Shown: positions 52,019-61,955, counted from the stretch's first letter. The stretch is 64,000 bases of DNA from Paenibacillus crassostreae (GCF_001857945.1 NZ_CP017770.1:2728001-2792000); one strand, 5' to 3'. A program made the numbers and translations. Notes: generated by a model from the letters alone, not told the origin.

Positions 52019-53000
52019 CCTGATAATTCTCCAGATTCGTTGGTAAAGGGATTCGCCTTTTAGTTGTTATTTTAGCGTTTGCTGAAGCTTTTCGCTCATA
52101 AGCATTGTTCCGGATCAGTGCAAAGATAATGATAAGAGTACCACTTATTTCGTACATACTGATATCGTAACCTTGCAGTGCCATTAGAATAAAGGTAGTA
52201 ATCGGTACGAAATTGATGAACAGAATACCATTTAGTGGAGATAACATTTTGATTCCTGCATTCCAACTTAGCAAAGCAACAAGTCCTGGCAATAATACCA
52301 TGAATGACATCTCATATTTAACGGACAAAATATCTTGCCATGAGGGTACAGCAATAAGTTGTAAAGCAGAACCAGAAGCTACGAAGATCATGGATACTCC
52401 TGTTCCAAGCACGCAGGTTAATGTTGAATAACGTAGAGGGGACCAGTCCTTGAATGAATCTCCGCCCATCGAATATAATACCCATCCAACAACGCCTGTG
52501 AAAATGAGGAGCAATGGCAATAGATGTTGACCAGCCATCATGAAGAAAGAAAGTTTACCATTGGTAATGACTAGTAACGCACCAATCAAAGCCATGACGA
52601 TACTTGTCACCATAAATTTCTGTGGTTTATTTCGGGTGGTGATCCACAAGACGAGAATGGAGATCATTGGCATCAGTACCTCCATGATTGAAGCAGCAAC
52701 CGTACCGGCATCTCCCATAAGATGTTGTCCAAGGAAGACCAACATATTGTAGACCGTAAAGGCCATTGTTCCATAGAAGAGAAGTGATTTTGCTCTTCCT
52801 TCTAAGCGAAAAGCGGCTCGGCCTTCTTTCACCCAGAGCAGAATGACAAGGATGAGGCTGACGATAGAATAACGGATAAGTGAAAAATAAAATGGATTGA
52901 TATTTTGTAGCGCAATGTGTGCAACGGGAAACATAGCTCCCCATGACATGCTTGCAATCAAGCATAGAATTGATCCTGTAATGATTTGCTTCTTAGCCAT
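52002..53000 (-). CDS. EamA/DMT-family metabolite exporter
   Basis: 332 residues with about ten membrane helices in two EamA repeats (first at about 8-140, second about 150-295), for example SILCLIASMSWGAMFPVAHIALQNINPFYFSLIRYSIV at the start. This superfamily exports amino acids, nucleosides or drugs; the substrate is unknown. The ATG at 53000 has GGGGGAAG upstream; the 30 extra codons to 53090 are not supported. It diverges from a LysR gene, which probably regulates it. Confidence 0.88.
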   Translation of the reverse strand: MAKKQIITGSILCLIASMSWGAMFPVAHIALQNINPFYFSLIRYSIVSLILVILLWVKEGRAAFRLEGRAKSLLFYGTMAFTVYNMLVFLGQHLMGDAGTVAASIMEVLMPMISILVLWITTRNKPQKFMVTSIVMALIGALLVITNGKLSFFMMAGQHLLPLLLIFTGVVGWVLYSMGGDSFKDWSPLRYSTLTCVLGTGVSMIFVASGSALQLIAVPSWQDILSVKYEMSFMVLLPGLVALLSWNAGIKMLSPLNGILFINFVPITTFILMALQGYDISMYEISGTLIIIFALIRNNAYERKASANAKITTKRRIPLPTNLENYQEKSVH

Positions 53001-53119
53001 GATGATTTCTTCCCCCACTGCCTTCTCTAATTTTTTGTATTGTAAATTTGTACTATTCCTAAATATAAATAATAAAAGAGTGGGATTCATTCGTAAAATG
53101 ATTGAAAGTGGTTTTTGAT

Positions 53120-53134
53120 ATCATTTATAATGAT
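53120..53134. promoter_or_regulatory. Candidate LysR-type operator in the exporter-regulator divergent gap
   Basis: ATCATT-TAT-AATGAT is a perfect 6-3-6 inverted repeat containing the T-N11-A form of LysR sites. It lies 39 bases before the LysR start and about 120 before the exporter start. Confidence 0.45.
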
Positions 53135-53172
53135 GATAGAAATAGGCCATTGATGAACAGAGGTGAAGTAGG

Positions 53173-54045
53173 TTGGAGCTTAATGACTTAGCTATTTTTC
53201 AAAGTGTTGCCACGCACGGAAGTGTGAGTAAGGCAGCGATAGAGTTAAGCTATGTGCAATCTAATGTAACAGCGAGAATTAAATTGTTGGAGAAGGAGCT
53301 TCAGACACCGTTGTTCTACCGGCATAAGCGTGGTATGACCTTGAATACGGAGGGCAAACGACTACTTGAATATTCTAGGGATATTTTATCGAAAGTTAAT
53401 GAAATGAAGGATGTGTTCAGTCAGGCGAGTGAACCTTCGGGTATTCTTGATATTGGGATTGTGGAGACGGTGAATGCCCTGCCGGTTATTCTATCTACTT
53501 ATTATCGCAAGTATCCGAATGTGGAATTGTCGTTGCAGGCTGGTGTGACGGAGCAACTCGTGCAGGATGTTATCGATATGAAGCTGGATGGCGCATTCGT
53601 GACAGGTCCGATCAGGCATCCTTTAATAGATCAGATCGAGGTGATCAGCGAGAAGCTGGTGCTTGTCTCTAGGAGTAGCTCCTTATCAATGGAAGATATC
53701 ACAAGAAAGCCGTTGTTACTTTATAAAAAAGGCTGTGGATATCGTGAGAGATTAGAGAGTTGGATGAGAATCGAAGGAATAATCCCTAAGCAAGTGATGG
53801 AGTTTGGCACCTTTGGAACGATTATCGGGAGTGTCGCGGCAGGTATTGGAATAACGGTTATTCCTGAATCGTCTGTTACAGATCTGGCAGCCAAGGGTAC
53901 GGTACATTGTCACCGTTTACCTCAACCGTATCAGAACATTACGACGGTATTTATCCGTCGGAATGATGCCTACCTGACGGGTACTCTACAATCTTTTATC
54001 GATGAAATCATTGAGCTAACAAGTCTTAATGTCAGTTCACAATAG
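53173..54045 (+). CDS. LysR-family transcriptional regulator
   Basis: 290 residues: an N-terminal LysR winged helix (MELNDLAIFQSVATHGSVSKAAIELSYVQSNVTARIKLLEKEL) and a periplasmic-binding-like effector domain from about residue 90. The start is TTG with AGAGGTGAAG upstream. It sits divergent to the EamA exporter and 21 bases upstream of an aldo/keto reductase on the same strand, so it may control both. The effector is unknown. Confidence 0.9.
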   Translation: MELNDLAIFQSVATHGSVSKAAIELSYVQSNVTARIKLLEKELQTPLFYRHKRGMTLNTEGKRLLEYSRDILSKVNEMKDVFSQASEPSGILDIGIVETVNALPVILSTYYRKYPNVELSLQAGVTEQLVQDVIDMKLDGAFVTGPIRHPLIDQIEVISEKLVLVSRSSSLSMEDITRKPLLLYKKGCGYRERLESWMRIEGIIPKQVMEFGTFGTIIGSVAAGIGITVIPESSVTDLAAKGTVHCHRLPQPYQNITTVFIRRNDAYLTGTLQSFIDEIIELTSLNVSSQ

Positions 54046-54066
54046 TGAGAGAAGGAGTGGAGAAGT

Positions 54067-55041
54067 ATGAAATATCGTCGACTTGGTAATAGTGGACTCG
54101 AGGTATCCGCATTAGGATTGGGTACAAATGCATTTGGGAAACGTGCTGATCAAGCCGTGTCCACTCAGATCATCCATCATGCCTTGGACAGTGGTATTAA
54201 TTTCTTAGATACGGCTAATATCTACGCGGGCTCTGAATCGGAGAGAATCATTGGGGAAGCTCTGAACGGGAAACGCCATGAAGTTGTATTAGCGACAAAG
54301 GCGGGTCTAGTGAAAGGGAATGGTCCGAATAGTAGAGGATCTTCACGTGGCCACCTTCAACAAGAATTGGAGGAAAGTCTTAGACGTTTAAGAACGGATT
54401 ATATTGACTTGTATCAGATTCATACTTTTGACCCCAACACGCCACTAGAAGAAACATTGCGTACTTTAGATGATATGGTTCGTTCTGGAAAAGTTCGTTA
54501 TATTGGAGCATCTAACTATGTTGCATGGGAATTGATGAAGGCATTAGGGATTAGCGAACTTAAAGGGTTTACACGGTATATTTCTGATCAGGTTAGTTAT
54601 TCTCTCGCAGATCGAACACCCGAACGGGAGCTTATCCCGATGTGTATAGATCAGGGTGTAAGTATTATTCCTTATTTTCCGCTAGCTGGAGGGATCTTGA
54701 CGGGCAAATACTTTGCCGCAGATGAGGTGCCCTCAAGCTCTAGAGCAGATACAGACCCTAACTTCAGAAGATTTCTGGATGATCGAACGATTACCCTTGG
54801 ACAGAATGTTAGTAAGCTAGCAACCGATTGTGGTTATAGTCCTAGTGCGCTTTCCATTGCATGGCTTATGGATCGACCTGCTGTCTCGACAGTTATTGTA
54901 GGTGCTACGCGTGTAGATCAACTGGAGGATAACTTGAAAAGTATGGCTATTCCTCTGGATCCCGAAATCACACAAGCATTGGATCAGATGAGTGAGCCAT
55001 TTCGTTATGGCAAGCGATTCGCCTTCTATCGATTACCATAA
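54067..55041 (+). CDS. Aldo/keto reductase
   Basis: 324 residues of the TIM-barrel aldo/keto reductase family, similar to YhdN/Kvbeta-type oxidoreductases using NADPH. The catalytic tetrad is visible: Asp in FLDTANIY, Tyr in NIYAGSESE, Lys in VLATKAGL and His in YQIHTFDPN. The nucleotide site is near the C-terminus (STVIVGATRVDQLEDNL). It lies 21 bases after the LysR gene with GAAGGAGTGG upstream and is likely co-transcribed with it. Confidence 0.9.
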   Translation: MKYRRLGNSGLEVSALGLGTNAFGKRADQAVSTQIIHHALDSGINFLDTANIYAGSESERIIGEALNGKRHEVVLATKAGLVKGNGPNSRGSSRGHLQQELEESLRRLRTDYIDLYQIHTFDPNTPLEETLRTLDDMVRSGKVRYIGASNYVAWELMKALGISELKGFTRYISDQVSYSLADRTPERELIPMCIDQGVSIIPYFPLAGGILTGKYFAADEVPSSSRADTDPNFRRFLDDRTITLGQNVSKLATDCGYSPSALSIAWLMDRPAVSTVIVGATRVDQLEDNLKSMAIPLDPEITQALDQMSEPFRYGKRFAFYRLP

Positions 55042-55055
55042 GATTGGATATTTCT

Positions 55056-55157
55056 TAAAATATAAGAAAGTATAAGTTTGACTTCATACTTTATACACTT
55101 ATATTTCGGCAGAGACGGATACCGTCCTTTAAAGGACGGCGTAGCCGTTTCAGCTTG
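55056..55157 (+). repeat. Family B element, full copy B7
   Basis: Left hairpin ATATAAGAAAGTATAAG / TACTTTATACACTTATAT; right hairpin with the perfect core CCGTCCTTTAAAGGACGG and outer ACGG...CCGTTT; ends at GCTTG. It is the only copy here not behind a clear terminator. It lies directly upstream of the phosphatase gene, ending 31 bases before its ATG. Confidence 0.9.
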
Positions 55158-55187
55158 AGAGAAATAAATAAAGGAGAGTATGTAGAT

Positions 55188-55889
55188 ATGCAAATATTTC
55201 TTATACGTCACGCCGACCCGGATTATGCTATCGATGATTTAACGGAATTCGGACATCAAGAGGCTGCGGCTTTGGGACAGCGTATGGCTTCCATTGGTCT
55301 AGATGAGTTGTATGCTTCACCGCTCGGTAGAGCACAGACCACAGCAAGTTATATTGCCAAGGAAACAGGACTTACGATTCAAATGGAAGCTTGGACGCGT
55401 GAATTGGATTGGTCAGGGATTAAGATGGAAGAGGGTATAGGACCAATATGGGATTATCCAGGAGAACAGATTCCTGAGGTGTCCAGTGGAGGACGGATCT
55501 GGAGTGACCAGAATGATCATTGGTTGAAGCAAGAGGAATTCAGAATGAGATACAGTGAGTTGCAAGCTTCTTCTGATGAATTCTTGTTGCGACATCATTA
55601 TCAGAGGGAGAAGGGTCTCTATCGGATCATGGAACCATCTACGAAGAAGATTGCTATGGTATGTCACGGTGGGTTCGGTCTCGCATGGCTTTCACATATG
55701 TTACAGATTCCATTGTCATTGGCTTGGTCTTCATTCTGGATAGCTCCAAGTTCAGTGTCAACGATCTTGTTCGAGGAACGAAGCCAGCATTATGCGCTTC
55801 CAAGATGCATAGCCTTGGGAGATACCTCCCATCTTTATGCTAATGGGATGAATGCTCGACCGCGTGGATTACTAGGAAATCATATGTAG
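55188..55889 (+). CDS. Histidine phosphatase (phosphoglycerate-mutase-like) family protein
   Basis: 233 residues. The catalytic RH motif is at the N-terminus (IFLIRHADPDYAID, His about 8), an Arg in YASPLGRAQTTA (about 50), and the second active-site His in VCHGGFG (about 155). Such enzymes transfer or remove phosphate through a phospho-histidine; the substrate is unknown. The ATG at 55188 follows AAGGAG by about ten bases; a frame from 55155 begins inside the repeat element and is not supported. Confidence 0.85.
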   Translation: MQIFLIRHADPDYAIDDLTEFGHQEAAALGQRMASIGLDELYASPLGRAQTTASYIAKETGLTIQMEAWTRELDWSGIKMEEGIGPIWDYPGEQIPEVSSGGRIWSDQNDHWLKQEEFRMRYSELQASSDEFLLRHHYQREKGLYRIMEPSTKKIAMVCHGGFGLAWLSHMLQIPLSLAWSSFWIAPSSVSTILFEERSQHYALPRCIALGDTSHLYANGMNARPRGLLGNHM

Positions 55890-55965
55890 AACAATCTGAA
55901 CGCATGCCCATGCCCCCGCATATCATATAGCACCACTACAGGTTTAGGGAGAAGGGTGTGATGTG

Positions 55966-57378
55966 ATGATTGGCATTCAATTGACCGCAATCCACTATGT
56001 GTATTTGGCATTTATCGTGTTCATTATGGCGATTTTAATTAAGCGACGGGATACTACGATGATATGTGTAGCGGGAATCTTTGTGCTTGGCCTGCTTGCT
56101 ACAGAGTCATTAAGTGGATCTGTATCGGGTGTTTTCAATTCATTTATTTATGCTACGAAGGAATTGATGGGCACCATTATGATCATTTCAATTATTGTAG
56201 CGATGAGTCAAGTGTTAATTCGTACGGGGATTAATGAGATGATGGTTGCTCCGCTAACCCATTTCTTGCGAACCCCAGGTATAGCTTTTTGGGGAATCGG
56301 TCTGATTATGATGGTAACATCGTTCTTCTTTTGGCCGTCGCCTGCTGTGGCATTAATTGGTGCGGTATTACTCCCTGTGGCGATCCGTGTTGGTCTGCCT
56401 GCTCTTGGAGCGGCAATGGCGATGAATCTATTTGGTCATGGAATTGCACTCTCGGGTGATTATATTATTCAAGGTGCACCTAAATTAACAGCAGACGCGG
56501 CAGGCCTTTCTGTGAACAGTGTCATGACAGCGAGTATACCGCTTGTTATCGTGATGGGGTTGGTGACAACATTTACGGCATTCTGGATGATGCGTAGAGA
56601 TATGAAGAAGGGGTCATGGAGGGACGGACTTGTATCCGGAAAAAGTGCTGTCTTTACTCAGTCCGTAGACGAAGATAATACTAAAGTGGTCATCGATGTA
56701 CGTCTTAAAAAAGGGCTAGCGATCGCGATTCCACTCTTATTTCTTATCGATGTAGTAGCTATGTTCCTACTCAAGCTACAGGGTGGAGATGCTACTGCAT
56801 TAGTAGGTGGAACTGCAATTATCATTCTGATCATGGTGACATTGTTAAGTCATCGTAATCAAGGACTAGAAAAGGTGACTTCGTATTTGATTGAGGGGCT
56901 TACTTTTGGATTTAAGGTATTCGGTCCCGTTATACCGATTGCTGCTTTTTTCTATCTAGGCGATGCAGCATTCACGGACCTGTTCGGCAAAGTACTTCCA
57001 GAGGCATCACATGGCATCGTGAATGATCTAGGTGTCGCGCTTGCAGGTAATGTTCCTTTAAATGGTGCTGTAGGCGCTATGACATCAACGGTTACTGGAG
57101 CCATCACAGGTCTGGATGGATCTGGATTCTCGGGTATTTCCCTTGTAGGGTCGATTGCTCAATTGTTTGCGGTCGCTACACAGTCGAGTGCCGCTACATT
57201 AACCGCACTTGGGCAGGTTTCAGCTATATGGGTTGGCGGGGGTACTCTGATACCTTGGGCCTTGATTCCTGCAGCAGCCATCTGCGGTGTAAGTCCGTTC
57301 GAGCTTGCAAGACGGAATCTGAAACCTGTACTAATAGGTCTTACGGTTACTACGATTGTAGCGATGTTTCTGGTCTGA
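55966..57378 (+). CDS. Putative 12-helix transporter
   Basis: About 470 residues with about 12 membrane helices and conserved polar reentrant-like stretches such as WPSPAVALIGAVLLPVAIRVGLP, GHGIALSGDYIIQGAPKLTADAAG and GNVPLNGAVGAMTSTVTGAITGLDGSG. The pattern of two inverted halves with Ser/Gly-rich hairpins resembles ion-coupled carboxylate transporters (IT superfamily), but I cannot name the family with certainty. ATG at 55966 is preceded by AGAAGGG; a GTG one codon earlier is possible. It lies 76 bases after the phosphatase gene. Confidence 0.55.
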   Translation: MIGIQLTAIHYVYLAFIVFIMAILIKRRDTTMICVAGIFVLGLLATESLSGSVSGVFNSFIYATKELMGTIMIISIIVAMSQVLIRTGINEMMVAPLTHFLRTPGIAFWGIGLIMMVTSFFFWPSPAVALIGAVLLPVAIRVGLPALGAAMAMNLFGHGIALSGDYIIQGAPKLTADAAGLSVNSVMTASIPLVIVMGLVTTFTAFWMMRRDMKKGSWRDGLVSGKSAVFTQSVDEDNTKVVIDVRLKKGLAIAIPLLFLIDVVAMFLLKLQGGDATALVGGTAIIILIMVTLLSHRNQGLEKVTSYLIEGLTFGFKVFGPVIPIAAFFYLGDAAFTDLFGKVLPEASHGIVNDLGVALAGNVPLNGAVGAMTSTVTGAITGLDGSGFSGISLVGSIAQLFAVATQSSAATLTALGQVSAIWVGGGTLIPWALIPAAAICGVSPFELARRNLKPVLIGLTVTTIVAMFLV

Positions 57379-57464
57379 TCAGAGTATATACAATATAGAA
57401 CATGGTGTTGGATGAAGAAATGTGATAGTATGTACACCTATATAGAACGAGGAAGTGAGCTAAA

Positions 57465-57821
57465 GTGATTCTTGTAACCATTCCAACACCGGATGTTTCC
57501 ATTACGAAACAAGTCGATCCTCAGCTAAGCCATATCTATGGGTTTACGGATTTCATAAAGATTCCTAGAGATATGGGTGGAATATTTATGTTCTACAACG
57601 CCAATGAGGAGTTATTATTCGTGGGTAAGGCTAGGAAGCTGAGACCGAGAATAAAGAAACATTTCGAGGATACGACATCCCCGATGAAAATGCATAGAGA
57701 AGAAGTAACTAAGATCGATGTTTGCTTGATTGAGGATCCAGTTCATAGGGAAATCTATGAAACCTATATTGTGAATGAGCTGAAGGCCAAATACAATGTA
57801 GAGAAAGTGTTATTCAAGTAA
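57465..57821 (+). CDS. Stand-alone GIY-YIG nuclease-domain protein (YurQ-like)
   Basis: 118 residues starting with GTG (AGGAAGTGAG upstream). GGIFMFYNANEELLFVGKARKLRPRIKKHF is the UvrC-type GIY-YIG core with GIF and FVG variants, the catalytic Arg (about 66) and a late Glu. It is a single-domain relative of UvrC found in Bacillus as YurQ. It probably nicks DNA, but no partner is encoded nearby. Confidence 0.8.
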   Translation: MILVTIPTPDVSITKQVDPQLSHIYGFTDFIKIPRDMGGIFMFYNANEELLFVGKARKLRPRIKKHFEDTTSPMKMHREEVTKIDVCLIEDPVHREIYETYIVNELKAKYNVEKVLFK

Positions 57822-57837
57822 AATACGATGTATGGAG

Positions 57838-57878
57838 AGCAATAAGTATAGTCGATTTTGACAAAACTTATTGCTTTT
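57838..57878 (+). terminator. Intrinsic terminator of the GIY-YIG gene
   Basis: AGCAATAAGT (57838-57847) pairs with ACTTATTGCT (57866-57875), followed by TTTT. Confidence 0.8.
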
Positions 57879-58067
57879 TGCTTGTCCAAAATAGGATCAT
57901 TTGTTCATAAATACCATGAGTCATTTCTGAATAAAATGGGTAATAATTCCTTGGAAGAATAAAGGAGTAAATACCCATTTTTTATCATAGTTCATTAGTA
58001 GCAGTTAATTAGTAGGATTTACCCATTGGAAGTAATCTGTTAATTTTATGGTAAAGGAAAGTGCGTT

Positions 58068-61004
58068 ATGAAGAAGGTGGACGAAACAATGAATCTTATG
58101 AATAGCGAGGATGCAATCACTTGGTCTATAGATATGAACAACAATTTATTATATATCTCGGACGAATATAAGCGATGGTTAGGTTATTCGTATGAGGATT
58201 CTTTCAAGAGATCCAATGTGTTACAGGAAATGGTATATGCGGAAGATGTACATAAATTCAATGATCATATGAGTCGCTTACTTTCTGGTCAGACGAGTAG
58301 TCTTGAGTATCGCATTCTTATACAATCCAATGAGATTAGATGGGTTCAAAATGTAGGTATTCCTGTTCAGGGTATGAACAATGATATCATCTCAGTGACT
58401 GGGGTGATTCTGGATATAACGAAGAGGAAAGTTGGAGAAGAATCCTTGTACAGAAGTGAGCAACGGTATAAATCTCTATTCATATACAACTCAGATGTTG
58501 TGTATGAATTGGATCTTAACGGATGTGTTGTAGAAGTCAATCCTGCTGCGGCTCCTATTCTAGAAGAGCAAATAAGTGTAGCTGAAGGGGATATCACCCT
58601 CAAGGATATGTTTGAATCGAAGCATGATGAGCTCATCAGTGATTGTTTTGAGAAAACTTTAGAGGGGCAATCTCCTCAGTATTCGTTGACATCTCGCCAC
58701 AAGAATGGTGAAGTGGCTCACTGGGCGATGAAGAATATACCTATTTATGTAAATCGCCGAGTCGTGGGTGTCTACGTGAATGCGAAAGATGTTACGGTAA
58801 ATAGGAGAATACAGAAGAAATTTAGTGAAAGTGAAGATCGCTTTCGGAGAATGAAGGAGATGTCTCCGCAGCCGATAATTTCGCATCGGATGGGTGAGAT
58901 TATAGCGATCAATCCTGCGGGATTGAATCTACTTGGTGCCACTCATTCGAAGGAATTAATAGGTGAATCCATCGACAACTTATTTCATGCCAACAGTAGG
59001 CGGGAGAATAGAATTTATGAAAGATATTTCATAGACAATGAATGGAATAGATATGAACAATATAAACTACGACGATTAGATGGCCGGTACATTGAGGTTA
59101 AGACGACAAGGGTATATGACAATATCACAGAGACCACGCTATTGTTGATTGAAGATATCACAGAGCGTTTAAGGGTAGAGAGAGAACTGCTAGAAAGCGA
59201 GGAACGTTATCGCAGGTTGGTAGAACTGTCCCCAGTTGCAATTGCTGTGTATAGGGATGAGAAAATCACCTATATTAATCCGGCTGGTGCAAAAATGTTG
59301 GGTGTTGAGGTCAATCGGAATGTATCTGAGAAGAATATCATGGATTGGATCCATGAAGACTATCGAGAGTATGCTAGAGAGAGAATGGAGTATACGATAT
59401 TAAATGGATATTGCCTTCCTACGGAATATCAGTTAGTCCGCTCGGATGGCAATGTGATCTTTGTATCTGTGCTGTCAATATATGATACTCAATCATCCTC
59501 CTTACATCTGATGTTTGAAGATATTACGGAGAAGAAACAAGTAGAATCGGCGTTGATAGAGAGTGAGGAATTAAATCGTCAGATTTTTAGATTGTCACCT
59601 GAAGCGATTGTTCTTCATAAGGATTTTAAGTTTATAAGCTTAAATCTAGCAGCTCTTAAGTTATTCGGGGTTTCGAATGCGAATGAACTGACTGGACAGT
59701 CTATATTTGATTGGGTACATCCAGAATATATAGAATTGGTTATGAAGCGCTGGGGTGGAGAGTATGAATCAGACAAGGACTCCGCTCATATTGAGCAAAG
59801 AATCATTCAACGTGATGGTAAGATTATTGATGTTGAGGTTATAGCAAGCTCCATTCTTTATAGAGGTGAATTCGTAGGTATATCTATATTTCGTGATATC
59901 AGCGATCGAAAAAGGGTGGAAAAGGATAGGCAACGTACGGAGCAAATTATTCGTGAAAGCGAAGAGCGGTATTTCCACTTGCAGACAAGCTTGGACCAGT
60001 TCTCTCATGATCTCTTTGCCGTAATGAAAGTCAGTCAATTGGAGCAGAGATTGTTGCAAGAAGTGCAAGAAATATTAGGGGTTACAAATGTTAGATTAGT
60101 TAAAGTCAACCATCATGAATATAATGAACATAACTTATGCGAGATTATAGAATCAGAGCTTGGTTACTCTCTTAAAGTTGGTGTAATCGCGGGGAGAGAT
60201 TATCTGCTATATATAGATGAAAAGCCGGAATCATTAAAGATCACTTCTATAAGAGTATGGCTAGAGACAATTGCACGTTATGTAAGTGTTCTATTGGATA
60301 ATTTCCTCTCGATTGAGAATATAACAAATGAACTTAAACAGACTACCTCTGAGCAAATTGCTCCAACATGGTTGCTGCGTTTCATGTTCAATTTATCTGA
60401 GAATGAGAGGAAGCATCTTGCGCAGGATTTACATGACTCAGCTCTTCAAGAGCAAATTATCTGGTACCGTAAGCTAGATCTTCTTCTGTTGGATAAGCGC
60501 ATTACAGGTGAATTTCAACAGCAACTCAAGCAAATTTCGGAAGGGTTATTGGATGTTATTTATCAGATCCGTATCACTTGTAATGAACTACGACCTCCTA
60601 TGTTAAGCAGAAATGGAATTACCTCTTCTCTAGAGGGTTTGTTCGATTTTACACAATTGCGCAGTAATTATAGTATTAATTTCAATGCAACTCATTTCAT
60701 GCATACATTAAGTGAATCTCAACTTATAGGGGTTTATCGCATTGTTCAAGAACTATTAGCGAATGCTTCTAAGCATTCCTCGGCAACGGAGGTACGTATC
60801 CTATTGTCTAGTGTAGGAGATCATATTGCCTTAAAATATGAGGATAACGGGGTTGGAATGGATCTTACTAAAGTAAATTTTTCATATTCAAGGATGGGAA
60901 TATACGGTATGAGGGAAAGAGTTCGTAGTATGGATGGAACGATAGAATTCCGCCCTTCTGAGCATAATGGATTAGCCATTTCCATATCTATTCCAGCATC
61001 TTAG
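58068..61004 (+). CDS. Multi-PAS sensor histidine kinase (NarL-partner, HisKA_3 type)
   Basis: 978 residues without a membrane helix. Five PAS/PAC domains in tandem occupy about 1-620, each ended by a motif like VTGVILDITKRKVGEESL, VKDVTVNRR, LIEDITERLRVERELLESEERYRRL and FRDISDRKRVEKDRQRTE. A GAF-like linker follows (about 640-760). Then come a HisKA_3 dimerisation domain with phospho-acceptor His789 in LAQDLHDSALQEQIIWYRKLD, and an ATPase (VQELLANASKHSSATEV, YEDNGVGMD, GIYGMRERV). It is a cytoplasmic multi-input sensor, perhaps of redox or ligand state. It is followed 36 bases later by its ComA-like regulator. Confidence 0.9.
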   Translation: MKKVDETMNLMNSEDAITWSIDMNNNLLYISDEYKRWLGYSYEDSFKRSNVLQEMVYAEDVHKFNDHMSRLLSGQTSSLEYRILIQSNEIRWVQNVGIPVQGMNNDIISVTGVILDITKRKVGEESLYRSEQRYKSLFIYNSDVVYELDLNGCVVEVNPAAAPILEEQISVAEGDITLKDMFESKHDELISDCFEKTLEGQSPQYSLTSRHKNGEVAHWAMKNIPIYVNRRVVGVYVNAKDVTVNRRIQKKFSESEDRFRRMKEMSPQPIISHRMGEIIAINPAGLNLLGATHSKELIGESIDNLFHANSRRENRIYERYFIDNEWNRYEQYKLRRLDGRYIEVKTTRVYDNITETTLLLIEDITERLRVERELLESEERYRRLVELSPVAIAVYRDEKITYINPAGAKMLGVEVNRNVSEKNIMDWIHEDYREYARERMEYTILNGYCLPTEYQLVRSDGNVIFVSVLSIYDTQSSSLHLMFEDITEKKQVESALIESEELNRQIFRLSPEAIVLHKDFKFISLNLAALKLFGVSNANELTGQSIFDWVHPEYIELVMKRWGGEYESDKDSAHIEQRIIQRDGKIIDVEVIASSILYRGEFVGISIFRDISDRKRVEKDRQRTEQIIRESEERYFHLQTSLDQFSHDLFAVMKVSQLEQRLLQEVQEILGVTNVRLVKVNHHEYNEHNLCEIIESELGYSLKVGVIAGRDYLLYIDEKPESLKITSIRVWLETIARYVSVLLDNFLSIENITNELKQTTSEQIAPTWLLRFMFNLSENERKHLAQDLHDSALQEQIIWYRKLDLLLLDKRITGEFQQQLKQISEGLLDVIYQIRITCNELRPPMLSRNGITSSLEGLFDFTQLRSNYSINFNATHFMHTLSESQLIGVYRIVQELLANASKHSSATEVRILLSSVGDHIALKYEDNGVGMDLTKVNFSYSRMGIYGMRERVRSMDGTIEFRPSEHNGLAISISIPAS

Positions 61005-61040
61005 TGTAAAGAGTATTGATAGAATAGAGGAGAAGATATC

Positions 61041-61697
61041 ATGATTCATATTTTGTTGGTTGATGACCATCCGTCTGTCATGGAAGGGACAAAGATGATC
61101 CTCGAACTAGAAGGTGATATGCAGGTTAATCTAGCTAACTCGGCCGAAGAAGTACTGGAAATCGTAAATCTACATTCATTTGACGTGATGTTATTCGATT
61201 ATAATATCGGTGATACCAATGGAATCGATCTGGCAACACGAGTGTTGAGAATAAACCCAGATGCCATTATATTAATTTATACGGGGTATGAATTTAGCAA
61301 CCACTTTAATCAAATGATTGAGAGAGGCCTAATGGGATACATTCTCAAAACTGCACGTAGAGAGCAATTGGTCACAGCCATTCGTTGTGCCTTAAGGGGA
61401 GAAGTTATTCTGCCTATATCATTAGTTAAACATTTGAGAAGAACGACACTGAATGAAACAGAAGAGCATGAAGAGGGTGCAACCTCGACGGTGAGTGATA
61501 AGGAATACGAGATATTGAAAGAGATCGCTAAGGGAAAGAGTAACAAGGAAATTGCCCAGACCGTACTCATGAGTCAGAGATCATTGGAATATAGCTTGAC
61601 TCATTTATTTCAAAAACTAAAAGTCAAATCAAGAATGGAAGCAGCTATAAAAGCTAGGCATATCGGGATCTTAGCAGATTCAGATTTTATTCATTAG
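61041..61697 (+). CDS. ComA-like LuxR-family response regulator
   Basis: 218 residues: a receiver (ILLVDDHPSVMEGTKMILELEGD, phospho-acceptor in VMLFDYNIGDTNGIDL, IILIYTGYEFSNHF) and a LuxR/FixJ DNA-binding domain (VSDKEYEILKEIAKGKSNKEIAQTVLMSQRSLEYSLTHLFQKL). The VDDHPxVMEGTKxILE start and TGYE segment closely follow Bacillus ComA, the competence and surfactin regulator. Here the partner is a soluble multi-PAS kinase, and no comX, comQ or comP is present. A terminator follows. Confidence 0.88.
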   Translation: MIHILLVDDHPSVMEGTKMILELEGDMQVNLANSAEEVLEIVNLHSFDVMLFDYNIGDTNGIDLATRVLRINPDAIILIYTGYEFSNHFNQMIERGLMGYILKTARREQLVTAIRCALRGEVILPISLVKHLRRTTLNETEEHEEGATSTVSDKEYEILKEIAKGKSNKEIAQTVLMSQRSLEYSLTHLFQKLKVKSRMEAAIKARHIGILADSDFIH

Positions 61698-61725
61698 TTG
61701 CTGTAGGACAATAGTAGTAATAAAA

Positions 61726-61757
61726 AGAACCGTTCACATCTTGTGATACGGTTCTTT
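61726..61757 (+). terminator. Intrinsic terminator of the PAS-kinase/regulator operon
   Basis: AAGAACCGT and ACGGTTCTT form the stem with TTTT after it; an inner CAC...GTG pairing extends it. Confidence 0.8.
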
Positions 61758-61761
61758 TGTG

Positions 61762-61777
61762 TAAATATAAGAAAGCA
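61762..61777 (+). repeat. Family B element, 5' end only (copy B8)
   Basis: AAATATAAGAAAGCATG matches the left end of family B for about 14 bases and then diverges. It again directly follows a terminator of a plus-strand gene. The remaining bases to 61955 show a GTAGCGCAAC... stretch and a T run but no gene I can support. Confidence 0.5.
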
Positions 61778-61955
61778 TGTTTGTGGGGTAGCGCAACAAT
61801 CTTGCGGGCTCACGCCAGTTTTTTTCGGTTACCATCATTCACTTAGCGTTTATTATATGTATAGTTCTAAAGGACCTTATTAAGAGAAGTAATATGAGAA
61901 AGAAGATATAGACAAAGAGATGAATAGGTAAAAAGTATCAAAAGGGGGAGCTGGA

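Noticed and set aside
3141..61777. CRISPR array suggested by recurring short repeats
   Set aside because: The repeats are dispersed kilobases apart, not regularly spaced, and no cas genes are present.
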